54,272 nucleotides of DNA from an uncultured Muribaculaceae bacterium (GTDB lineage Bacteria; Bacteroidota; Bacteroidia; Bacteroidales; Muribaculaceae), in assembly GCA_910583675.1 (NCBI GenBank), contig CAJTYH010000020.1:1-54272 (forward strand), read 5' to 3'. Below the pieces are notes generated by a model, which ran no database searches, was not told the DNA's origin, and saw only the letters and a list, made by a program, of their open reading frames with translations. Each line of letters begins with the position of its first letter. Position 1 is the stretch's first letter. This document shows positions 24,078-31,960 of this stretch, piece by piece. A program made the position numbers and the translations under genes.

Positions 24078-24866
24078 ATGAAGCTTTCTTTAAGAAGAAT
24101 CTTTCAGGCGGTGGCTCTCTGCTCCGTTGTAGCTTTCACCTCCTGCAGCGATGACAAGGATCCCGAACCTCCCCGCGTACAGGATATCGTCCGTGAACTC
24201 TCAATGGATAAGACCTTCACATTCACCATCGGAGGGTATACCTGCGACAACGCATATGTAGGCAAGATCGAGACAGCAGAAGACGGTAGCCAGGTATTCA
24301 TACCACTCCACACCGGCACTTGCATGGTCACCACTCCCAACCACAACGTAGCTCAGTACCGCATCAACGTAGTGGGAACAGTGAACGTATTTGAAGCGCT
24401 CAACCTTACCTGGGGAGCGAAATATGAAGACATGCTCAAGACGCTCGGCGTAAAGAAAGAGGACGCAATGGAACGCGACAAGGTGCTCGGCAACACCAAC
24501 AAGACCATATACGTGGCAGCCTTCAAGGAAAAATTCTCCGTTGAAAAGGACGTAACCGTAGACGACAAGATTGAGAAGCGCGAGTACACCTTCAACGGTT
24601 ACACATACAACTTCAACGCAGCCGGACTGCTTGAATCCGTGGAAGTGCTCTTTGACCTCAACGACCTGAAGAGCGACAATGCATCCGGAGCAGACAACCT
24701 CCAGACCTACATGACCCAGAACTATCTCGCCTCTACCGAAATCGAAGGCCAGTGGTTCAACGCTCTCACTATAGGCCAGGCCACCACAATAGCCGACGTG
24801 CTCGAAGAAAGCCCCGCTTTCGCAGAAGCCTCCACCGTTACTTTCAGCAACGCAAAAGCAAACTGA
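24078..24866 (+). CDS. Lipoprotein of unknown function
   Basis: A 262-residue exported lipoprotein that I do not recognise. The basic N-terminus and hydrophobic core end at lipobox FTSC (Cys near 23), followed by SDDKDPEPP. That acidic Ser/Asp stretch just after the Cys resembles the lipoprotein export signal that sends Bacteroidota lipoproteins to the cell surface. The mature part has a beta-rich N-terminal half and a C-terminal half beginning near LTWGAKYEDMLKTLG, which looks like a small repeat-type domain. It is a single-gene unit with a strong promoter and a perfect terminator. Confidence 0.8.
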   Translation: MKLSLRRIFQAVALCSVVAFTSCSDDKDPEPPRVQDIVRELSMDKTFTFTIGGYTCDNAYVGKIETAEDGSQVFIPLHTGTCMVTTPNHNVAQYRINVVGTVNVFEALNLTWGAKYEDMLKTLGVKKEDAMERDKVLGNTNKTIYVAAFKEKFSVEKDVTVDDKIEKREYTFNGYTYNFNAAGLLESVEVLFDLNDLKSDNASGADNLQTYMTQNYLASTEIEGQWFNALTIGQATTIADVLEESPAFAEASTVTFSNAKAN

Positions 24867-24893
24867 TAGCATAAATCGGAATTGACGACACAT

Positions 24894-24932
24894 CAAGCGT
24901 GTATTCCCTTTTTAAACCGGAATACACGCTTG
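24894..24932 (+). terminator. Terminator of the unknown lipoprotein gene
   Basis: A perfect 14-bp stem, CAAGCGTGTATTCC with GGAATACACGCTTG, has an 11-base loop and is followed by CTAATTTT. It shows that the in-frame start at 24899 of the next gene is not used. Confidence 0.88.
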
Positions 24933-24958
24933 CTAATTTTAACAACGACAATGCCCGC

Positions 24959-25528
24959 ATGACAAAATTTGAAACCGAATGGCAGAAAATGCTCGCCGGA
25001 GAGGTCTACGACGCATTTATGCCGGAATTCTTTGAAAAACTTGTTGAGACACGCGAGCTTCTGTGGAAGTTCAATAACTTGCGCCCAAGCCTCCTTGAAG
25101 AACAACGTGACATAATCCGGAGGCTTTTCGGAAGTTGCGGCAAGAACTTCGTAATCAACCAGCCGTTCCGCTGCGACTACGGATGCAACATACATATAGG
25201 GGAAAACTTCATCGGCAACTTCAACCTCACCATACTTGACGAGGCCAGGGTCACTATAGGAGACAATGCTTTCATCGGCCCGAACGTAAGCATCTTCACC
25301 CCCTGCCATCCCCTGGACGCTCCTGCCCGCAACCGCAACATCCAATGGGCAAAACCGGTGACCATCGGCAACAGCGTGTGGATCGGGGGCGACACCACCA
25401 TATTACCCGGTGTCACGATAGGCGACAACGTAGTGATCGGTGCCGGCTCGGTAGTCACCAGACCAATACCGGACAATGTAGTCGCTGCCGGGAATCCGGC
25501 TCGCATAATCAAACAAATTCAGAGCTAA
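24959..25528 (+). CDS. Maltose/galactoside O-acetyltransferase family enzyme
   Basis: A 189-residue acetyltransferase of the left-handed beta-helix type that moves acetyl from acetyl-CoA to a sugar hydroxyl. The N-terminal mac domain is EWQKMLAGEVYDAF. Hexapeptide repeats run from about residue 75 (INQPFRCDYGCNIHIG, VTIGDNAFIGPNV). The catalytic His is in TPCHPLDA, and the end has SVWIGGDTTILPGVTIG. The start at 24959 matches the family N-terminus and avoids the terminator. It lies close behind that terminator, and I see no standard promoter in the 26 bases between. Confidence 0.92.
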   Translation: MTKFETEWQKMLAGEVYDAFMPEFFEKLVETRELLWKFNNLRPSLLEEQRDIIRRLFGSCGKNFVINQPFRCDYGCNIHIGENFIGNFNLTILDEARVTIGDNAFIGPNVSIFTPCHPLDAPARNRNIQWAKPVTIGNSVWIGGDTTILPGVTIGDNVVIGAGSVVTRPIPDNVVAAGNPARIIKQIQS

Positions 25529-25556
25529 CCTATTTCCTTGAATTAAGGATTTTTTG

Positions 25557-25564
25557 TACCTTTG
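25557..25564 (+). promoter_or_regulatory. -7 element of typA
   Basis: TACCTTTG fits TAnnTTTG and lies 86 bases before the typA start; the nearest TTG (25538) is spaced by only 16 bases. It implies a leader of about 80 nt and supports the start at 25651. Confidence 0.6.
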
Positions 25565-25650
25565 CAAGCTGAATATGACCTTTGCGACGGCACACATTAA
25601 TCGGTGAGCTGTCAGCCCGTACAATCAAGGTAAGAATAGAGAAGTTTTAT

Positions 25651-27450
25651 ATGGAGAATATCCGCAACATCGCCATTATCGCACACGTGGACCACGGTAA
25701 AACCACGCTTGTAGATAAAATGCTATTGGCCGGGAATCTTTTTCGCGAGAATCAGAACGCCGGCGAACTTATTTTGGACAACAACGACCTGGAACGCGAA
25801 AGAGGCATAACGATCCTCTCCAAAAACGTATCCATCAACTACAAGGGCACCAAGATAAACATCATAGACACTCCGGGGCACGCCGATTTCGGCGGAGAGG
25901 TGGAGCGCGTGCTCAACATGGCCGATGGTTGCATACTGCTTGTAGACGCTTTCGAGGGGCCTATGCCACAAACCCGTTTCGTGCTGCAGAAGGCCATACA
26001 GATGGGTCTGAAGCCAGTGGTAGTGGTCAATAAGGTAGACAAGCCCAACTGCCGTCCCGACGAGGTGCAGGAAATGGTGTTCGACCTCATGTTCAACCTT
26101 GATGCCACCGAAGAGCAACTTGACTTCCCTACGATCTACGGCTCCGCAAAAAACGGCTGGATGAGCCTTGACTGGAAGGAGCCTACCACTGACATCACTC
26201 CCCTGCTTGACACTATTCTCAGCCACATACCCGCTCCTACCACCTACGAAGGGGAGCCGCAGATGCTCATAACTTCGCTTGATTACTCAAACTATGTGGG
26301 ACGAATCGCCGTGGGACGCGTACATCGCGGCACTCTGCGCGAGGGAATGGAAATTGGTCTGTGCAAACGCGACGGCTCCGTAATACGCCAGCGCATCAAG
26401 GAACTCCATACCTTTGAAGGGATGGGACGCAAAAAGGTGAGCGAGGTAAGTTCGGGAGATATCTGCGCACTCGTAGGGATAGAGAACTTCGAGATCGGCG
26501 ACACGGTGACAACCATAGCAAATCCGGAACCGCTCCCGCGCATCGCCATTGACGAGCCGACAATGTCAATGACCTTTACGATCAACGACAGCCCCTTCTT
26601 CGGCAAGGATGGGAAATTCGTCACTTCACGCCATATACAGGATCGCCTGACACGCGAACTTGACAAGAACCTGGCGCTCCGTGTGGAGAAGACAGACAAC
26701 GAGGATGCATGGAATGTCTATGGCCGAGGAGTACTTCACCTCTCCGTGCTCATCGAAACCATGCGCCGCGAAGGCTACGAGCTTCAGGTAGGCCAGCCGC
26801 AGGTGATCATCAAGGAGATCGACGGGGTGAAATGCGAGCCTGTTGAGCTTCTTACCATAAATGTCACCGAGGAATACGCCTCAAAGATGATAGACCTTGT
26901 AACACGCCGCAAGGGTGACATGCTCAGCATGACCACCCAGAATGACCGCGTGCACATGGAGTTCCAGATACCTTCACGCGGCATCATCGGCCTACGCAAC
27001 AACGTGCTCACCGGTTCCGCCGGAGAAGCCATAATGGCACACCGATTCCTTGAATACCAGCCTTGGAAAGGTGACATAGAACGGCGCACCAACGGTTCGC
27101 TCATCGCCATGGAGGCCGGAACGGCATATGCGTACGCAATCGACAAGCTCCAGGATCGTGGCCGCTTCTTCATCTTCCCTCAAGAGGAGGTATACGCCGG
27201 TCAGGTGGTAGGCGAAAGCGCCAAGGACAAGGACATAGTCATAAACGTGACAAAGTCAAAGAAACTCACAAACATGCGTGCTTCCGGTGCCGACGAAAAA
27301 GCCAAGATCGTTCCCCCGGTAGTATTCAGCCTTGAGGAAGCCCTCGAATACATCAAGGAGGACGAATATGTGGAGGTAACCCCCCATCATTTGCGCCTCC
27401 GAAAGATAATCCTTGATGAGCTTGAACGCAAACGCGCAAACAAAGGCTAA
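25651..27450 (+). CDS. typA: Translational GTPase TypA/BipA
   Basis: A 599-residue ribosome-binding GTPase of the EF-G family that aids 50S assembly and stress growth. The G motifs are AHVDHGKTTLVDKML (G1), RGITI (G2), DTPGHADFGGEVERV (G3) and NKVDKPNCRP (G4). Beta-barrel, EF-G III- and V-like and the TypA-specific C-terminal domain follow (RGIIGLRNNVLTGSAGEA, ANMRASGADEK-like stretch at the end). An in-frame ATG at 25582 adds 23 residues unlike the family. The gene ends before an AT-rich inverted-repeat block. Confidence 0.96.
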   Translation: MENIRNIAIIAHVDHGKTTLVDKMLLAGNLFRENQNAGELILDNNDLERERGITILSKNVSINYKGTKINIIDTPGHADFGGEVERVLNMADGCILLVDAFEGPMPQTRFVLQKAIQMGLKPVVVVNKVDKPNCRPDEVQEMVFDLMFNLDATEEQLDFPTIYGSAKNGWMSLDWKEPTTDITPLLDTILSHIPAPTTYEGEPQMLITSLDYSNYVGRIAVGRVHRGTLREGMEIGLCKRDGSVIRQRIKELHTFEGMGRKKVSEVSSGDICALVGIENFEIGDTVTTIANPEPLPRIAIDEPTMSMTFTINDSPFFGKDGKFVTSRHIQDRLTRELDKNLALRVEKTDNEDAWNVYGRGVLHLSVLIETMRREGYELQVGQPQVIIKEIDGVKCEPVELLTINVTEEYASKMIDLVTRRKGDMLSMTTQNDRVHMEFQIPSRGIIGLRNNVLTGSAGEAIMAHRFLEYQPWKGDIERRTNGSLIAMEAGTAYAYAIDKLQDRGRFFIFPQEEVYAGQVVGESAKDKDIVINVTKSKKLTNMRASGADEKAKIVPPVVFSLEEALEYIKEDEYVEVTPHHLRLRKIILDELERKRANKG

Positions 27451-27457
27451 GAACAAT

Positions 27458-27588
27458 TAGCAATTATGAATTAGTAATTAGTAATTATTGTCTGATAGTG
27501 CTAATGCTGATCTCTGATTGCCAACCGCCCACGATATTGCACAATCCCCAATTAAGTACTAATTAATAATTGCTAATTACCAATTGAC
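27458..27588. repeat. AT-rich inverted and direct repeats between typA and hisS
   Basis: The left part holds several AATTAG/TAATTA units (27458-27488) and the right part their complement (about 27551-27588, including AATTGCTAATTACCAATT). The two arms, roughly 30 bases each, can pair imperfectly around a less AT-rich centre of about 60 bases. It could act as a terminator of typA or be a small mobile repeat. No gene lies in it. Confidence 0.55.
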
Positions 27589-27589
27589 C

Positions 27590-28945
27590 ATGAAGCCCTC
27601 CATACCCAAAGGCACACGCGATTTCTCACCCGCAGAAATGGCAAAGCGCAATTATATATTCGACACCATACGCGAGGTATTCCGACTGTTCGGTTACAAT
27701 CCGATAGAGACCCCTGCTATGGAGAATCTATCCACACTGATGGGAAAATACGGGGAGGAGGGTGACAAGCTCCTTTTCAAGATACTCAACTCTGGCGACT
27801 TCCTGCGCGGTGCCGACATGAAACTCATAGAGGAGGGCAACTGTCCAAAGCTCGCGCCGCAGCTGTGCGAGAAGGGGTTGCGCTACGACCTCACCGTGCC
27901 GTTCGCACGCTATGTGGTGCAACACCGCGCCGAATTGCAATTGCCGTTCAAGCGGTTCCAGATACAACCCGTATGGCGTGCCGACCGTCCGCAGAAAGGA
28001 CGCTACCGCGAGTTCTACCAGTGCGATGCAGATGTAGTAGGTTCCGATTCGCTGTTAAACGAAGTGGAACTGGTTCAACTCATTGACGAAGTGTTCCGTC
28101 GCCTTAAGATCCGCATCACCCTGAAATTGAACAATCGCAAGGTACTTGCCGGAATCGCCGAACTAATCGGTGCCCCCGACCGACTCATTGACATAACCGT
28201 GGCGATAGACAAGATAGACAAGGTAGGCATAGAAAACGTAAATGCCGAACTTCTGGAACGCGGTCTGTCACAGGAAGCGGTGGACAAACTCCAGCCTATA
28301 CTTGCCATCGGAGGAACGCTCGAGGAGCGTCTTTCACACCTTGAAGACCTGCTTGCGGAAAGCGAGACCGGATCGCTCGGGGTACGCGAACTGCGCGAGG
28401 TTACAGAGGGTGCAAACCGTCTCGGACTTGATGCCGAACTTGACCTTGACGTGTCCCTTGCTCGCGGTCTGAACTACTACACCGGAACCATCATAGAGGT
28501 AAAGGCCAAGGATGTGGCTATAGGAAGCATCACAGGAGGAGGACGCTACGACAACCTGACAGGCGTATTCGGCATGTCCGGTCTCTCCGGGGTAGGCATA
28601 TCCTTCGGTGCCGACCGCATATACGACGTGCTCAACACCCTTGACCTCTACCCTGACGACACACGCACCGCCACCCAGGTGATGTTTGTAAACTTCGGAG
28701 CAGCTGAAGCTGCAGCCTCACTCAAGATGATCAAGGAATTGCGTGCAGCAGGTATTGCATGCGAGATCTATCCCGACGCGGCCAAGATGAAGAAGCAGAT
28801 GGCATATGCCAACGCAACCGCCGTGCCTTTCGTGGCCATGGTAGGGGAAACAGAGATGGCCGAGGGAAAGATGGCTCTTAAGAACATGGCGACCGGCGAA
28901 CAGGTGACTGTCACCCCGGCCGAAGCAGCCGCCATGATCCGATAA
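27590..28945 (+). CDS. hisS: Histidyl-tRNA synthetase
   Basis: A 451-residue class II synthetase that charges tRNA-His. It starts with KPSIPKGTRDFSP, the classic HisRS N-terminus. Motif 2 is FQIQPVWRADRPQKGRYREFYQCD. The His-specific segments are LARGLNYYTGTIIEV and GGGRYDNLTG. Motif 3 is GISFGADRIYDVL, and the C-terminal anticodon domain is VMFVNFGAAEAAAS onward. The ATG at 27590 is preferred over an in-frame TTG six bases earlier. It lies directly after the AT-rich repeat block. Confidence 0.97.
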   Translation: MKPSIPKGTRDFSPAEMAKRNYIFDTIREVFRLFGYNPIETPAMENLSTLMGKYGEEGDKLLFKILNSGDFLRGADMKLIEEGNCPKLAPQLCEKGLRYDLTVPFARYVVQHRAELQLPFKRFQIQPVWRADRPQKGRYREFYQCDADVVGSDSLLNEVELVQLIDEVFRRLKIRITLKLNNRKVLAGIAELIGAPDRLIDITVAIDKIDKVGIENVNAELLERGLSQEAVDKLQPILAIGGTLEERLSHLEDLLAESETGSLGVRELREVTEGANRLGLDAELDLDVSLARGLNYYTGTIIEVKAKDVAIGSITGGGRYDNLTGVFGMSGLSGVGISFGADRIYDVLNTLDLYPDDTRTATQVMFVNFGAAEAAASLKMIKELRAAGIACEIYPDAAKMKKQMAYANATAVPFVAMVGETEMAEGKMALKNMATGEQVTVTPAEAAAMIR

Positions 28946-29012
28946 GACCGTGCCGCACGCCCCATTCGAATCCATTAAGTTTTTTTAAAGGGAGCGATGC
29001 CGAATATTTACG

Positions 29013-29020
29013 TATCTTTG
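29013..29020 (+). promoter_or_regulatory. -7 element of the outer-membrane barrel gene
   Basis: TATCTTTG is a full match to TAnnTTTG and lies 21 bases before the ATG at 29042; no TTG is visible at the -33 position. Confidence 0.55.
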
Positions 29021-29041
29021 CTCAAAAGTTAATCATAACGC

Positions 29042-29662
29042 ATGAAACAGATCGTCCGACTTTTCACTTTGGTAGCCCTGCTTGTTGGAGTGGCCTACGG
29101 TGCCCGTGCAGAATTCAGATGGGGACCGACCGCAGGAGCCACATTCACCACCTTGAAGTTCAAGCAGGATCTCATAAAAGTCGACAACACAGTAGGGCCT
29201 ATGGCCGGCATGCAGGGAGAACTCATGTTTCCCGGCATAGGATTCGGCATTGACATCGGCGCGATCTACAACATACAGGGTGCCCGTCTACACCTCGGAG
29301 ATAAAAAGATATGGGCTGTGGACGGCTACGGAACGGAACGCTGCATGCTCCACACATTGTCGTTGCCCATCAACCTGAGGTTCAAGTGGACGCGCATGAA
29401 CGGCATAGAGGACATGATAGCCCCCTATGTGTTTGGCGGCCCGGTATTCGATTTCACCATCGGACACAACAAACTCGATGCTATGAGTTATGCGGGCGGA
29501 TCGGTAGGACTGCAGGCCGGATTAGGCTTTGAACTCCGCAAACGCTGGCAGATACAGGCCAGCCATGTGTGGGGAATGACCTATGCCCTCAAGGCAGTAA
29601 AGCTACAGAACTTTTCCGCCCGTGAAGACTACTGGACAGTTCGCCTGACCTACCTGTTCTGA
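29042..29662 (+). CDS. Outer-membrane beta-barrel (porin-like) protein
   Basis: A 206-residue exported protein with a Sec signal (MKQIVRLFTLVALLVGVAYGARA) and a small beta-barrel of the PF13568-like type. Alternating hydrophobic strands are seen in FRWGPTAGATFTTLKF, GIGFGIDIGAIYNIQGA and LPINLRFKWTRM. The terminal strand is DYWTVRLTYLF, ending in an aromatic residue as outer-membrane barrels do. An eight-stranded barrel fits the size. It may lead a three-gene run with the GT25 glycosyltransferase and the DUF3472 lipoprotein. Confidence 0.85.
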   Translation: MKQIVRLFTLVALLVGVAYGARAEFRWGPTAGATFTTLKFKQDLIKVDNTVGPMAGMQGELMFPGIGFGIDIGAIYNIQGARLHLGDKKIWAVDGYGTERCMLHTLSLPINLRFKWTRMNGIEDMIAPYVFGGPVFDFTIGHNKLDAMSYAGGSVGLQAGLGFELRKRWQIQASHVWGMTYALKAVKLQNFSAREDYWTVRLTYLF

Positions 29663-29687
29663 ATCCATCACAGAATCTCTCCCCACC

Positions 29688-30467
29688 ATGCCAATATCAA
29701 CTACACACAACGGCCATGCAGCATTCGATGTACGCGGAGACGTGTATGTAGCCCATGTGAAAAAAGGATATGAAGACCGCGAGCGCCACATCAATGAAAT
29801 GATGGGACGGCTCGGGGTCTCTTTTTCATATATGCTTGACGGCGACATCTCGGATTTCACCCCGGAAACGGAGGCAAGATATTTTTCGCCGGACATATCA
29901 ATTCCGATGCCGGCACGCTCATGCGCCCTCAAACATCTGCTGATCTACGAGGACATCATAAGACGCGACCTCCCGGGAGCGCTTGTGCTTGAAGACGACA
30001 TCTGCCTCAGCTCCCGTTTTCCCGAGATCTTCACAAAATCCATGCAGGAACTTCCCCAATATGAACACCCTGAGGAAAGAGATAGGACGATGCGTCCTGT
30101 CATGATCAGCTACGAGGATACCCGGCTGCGCTTTGTGGAGAGGAGCCGTCGGGAAAAAGGACGAGTGCTATATCAGGGCGACCGCGACCGCATGACGGGA
30201 TGCTACTACGTGAACCGCGCGGCAGCCGAAACAATGCTTGATCAGATAAAGACCGGAGGAGGCCTCACAATGCCAATAGACCTGTTTCATTGCCGGATGC
30301 TCCGTCAGGGAAAGTTGCAATACCTTTGGTGCCAGCCGACAGTGGCCACTCAGGGGAGCCACAACGGCCTGTTCCGTTCCGGCATCTATACGGCAAAGAC
30401 CGCATGGGAGGAACGCAAATGGAAATTCAAGCTCCTATACCGAAAATTCCTATACCTGCTCAGGTAA
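29688..30467 (+). CDS. Glycosyltransferase family 25 protein
   Basis: A 259-residue cytosolic glycosyltransferase of the LPS-type GT25 family. The diagnostic segments are VYVAHVKKGYEDRERHI at the N-terminus, ARSCALKHLLIYEDI, and GALVLEDDICLS, where the LEDD aspartates bind the nucleotide sugar and metal. MTGCYYVNRAAAETML and a basic C-terminal tail follow. It probably adds a sugar to lipopolysaccharide or another surface glycan. It follows the barrel gene after 25 bases, and the next gene begins 41 bases downstream. Confidence 0.88.
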   Translation: MPISTTHNGHAAFDVRGDVYVAHVKKGYEDRERHINEMMGRLGVSFSYMLDGDISDFTPETEARYFSPDISIPMPARSCALKHLLIYEDIIRRDLPGALVLEDDICLSSRFPEIFTKSMQELPQYEHPEERDRTMRPVMISYEDTRLRFVERSRREKGRVLYQGDRDRMTGCYYVNRAAAETMLDQIKTGGGLTMPIDLFHCRMLRQGKLQYLWCQPTVATQGSHNGLFRSGIYTAKTAWEERKWKFKLLYRKFLYLLR

Positions 30468-30508
30468 GAAATCCCATCAAAAACTTTCCACTACCTTAAA
30501 TCACTCCC

Positions 30509-31882
30509 ATGACATTAAAGACCTATCTCTTCGCGGCAGCAATCATGCTTCTGTGCATTCCTACGTTATCGTGCAAAAAAACAGCAACGACCGGGACGGC
30601 ATCACTTTCAGCCACGGAAATTCACATCCCACAAACCGGAAACACCTATGTGACCCAATGCGACCATGAGGGGAGTTTCGCACAATCCGCATCGGAGATC
30701 ATTGACACATACACAGGTAACATAACCCGTTGGGATTCAACGCGCACCATCATAAGCCTCTTCGTCAACACCGGCGCGACAGGAGACCTGACGCTGTGGA
30801 CAACCGCAACCGCAGGTGCTCCCGACATGAAATCTACCTTGGAAATCTCGCTTGGACAACAGAAGAAAAAGATAAACATTACCGGCGGCACTCCAACACA
30901 ATACGAAGTGGGGACATTCCGCATCGATGCCCCCGGCTATCAGGAATTCAAAATCAAAGGAATAAGCAAAACCGGCGCCACTTTCGGCAACATAACCGGA
31001 TTCAAGGCCGGCGGAACTGCCATTGAAGGGAAGAACCATTATGTGCCCTCTGATAAGGTTAGCGACTGCTACTGGTTCAGGCGCGGCCCCTCGGTGCACA
31101 TGATGTATGAACTCCCGGCAGAAAACATAGAATATTTCTACAACGAGGCGATCGTACCGGAAGGGCATGACGTGGACGGCACATACTTCATGCTCACAGG
31201 CTTCGGAGAGGGATACATGGGCATACAGGCCATACGGGGAGAAAACGGGGAAAACGAAAATCTGGTACTGTTCTCGGTATGGAGTCCCTACGACACCGAC
31301 AATCCCGATAAGATACCCGCATCCCTCCATGTCTCCCCCCTTGCCAAGGGAGCCGACGTGACGGTGCAGGATTTCGGAAACGAAGGCTCCGGCAAACAGA
31401 GTTTCATGCGTTATCCATGGCAGACAGGCAAGACATACCGCACTCTGGTAAAGGTCAAGCCCGACGGAAACGGAAACACGATCTACACCGGTTACTTCTG
31501 CGACGAGAAAGGGAACTGGCACCTGTTGTCGCAGCTCAAACGCCCCAAGACAGACACATATTACGCCAATCCCCATTCATTCCTGGAATGCTTCAAGCCT
31601 GAGACAAGCATCCATACCCGCAGCGTGATATTCAAGAACCAATGGGCACGCGACAAGAACGGACAATGGCATGAGGTCGTGAACGGCACTTTCACCTGCG
31701 ACAACACCGGGATCTCAGGAATGCGCACTGACCTGAAAGGGGGAATACGGGATAACGGATTCCTGTTGCAGAACTGCGGATTCTTCAACGAAACCACACC
31801 TTACGGGTCAAAATTCCATAGGGAACCGACAGGAAACATCCCGGACATAGACTTTGAAGCCCTGAACCGACTGACTGAATAA
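30509..31882 (+). CDS. DUF5077/DUF3472 lipoprotein
   Basis: A 457-residue exported lipoprotein; the signal peptide ends at lipobox TLSC (Cys near 22). The first part (about 40-165) resembles DUF5077, a carbohydrate-binding-like beta domain. The second (about 170-450) resembles DUF3472, with GEGYMGIQ, VLFSVWSPYDTDNPD, GSGKQSFMRYPWQTGKTYRTLVKV and YTGYFCDEKGNWHLL. Proteins of this type are thought to bind or act on polysaccharide, but no activity is firmly known to me. The lack of SusCD genes makes a glycan-uptake role uncertain. A perfect bidirectional terminator follows. Confidence 0.78.
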   Translation: MTLKTYLFAAAIMLLCIPTLSCKKTATTGTASLSATEIHIPQTGNTYVTQCDHEGSFAQSASEIIDTYTGNITRWDSTRTIISLFVNTGATGDLTLWTTATAGAPDMKSTLEISLGQQKKKINITGGTPTQYEVGTFRIDAPGYQEFKIKGISKTGATFGNITGFKAGGTAIEGKNHYVPSDKVSDCYWFRRGPSVHMMYELPAENIEYFYNEAIVPEGHDVDGTYFMLTGFGEGYMGIQAIRGENGENENLVLFSVWSPYDTDNPDKIPASLHVSPLAKGADVTVQDFGNEGSGKQSFMRYPWQTGKTYRTLVKVKPDGNGNTIYTGYFCDEKGNWHLLSQLKRPKTDTYYANPHSFLECFKPETSIHTRSVIFKNQWARDKNGQWHEVVNGTFTCDNTGISGMRTDLKGGIRDNGFLLQNCGFFNETTPYGSKFHREPTGNIPDIDFEALNRLTE

Positions 31883-31900
31883 TCCTCCCATATACAAAAA

Positions 31901-31941
31901 ACGCTCCCCTCCGGCGCAGTGCGCGACCCGGAGGGGAGCGT
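31901..31941. terminator. Perfect bidirectional terminator
   Basis: A 14-bp GC-rich stem, ACGCTCCCCTCCGG (31901-31914) with its exact complement at 31928-31941, has a 13-base loop. It lies between two convergent genes. An A-run before it becomes TTTTTT on the minus strand. Confidence 0.9.
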
Positions 31942-31960
31942 CAATAATATCATACCTGCC

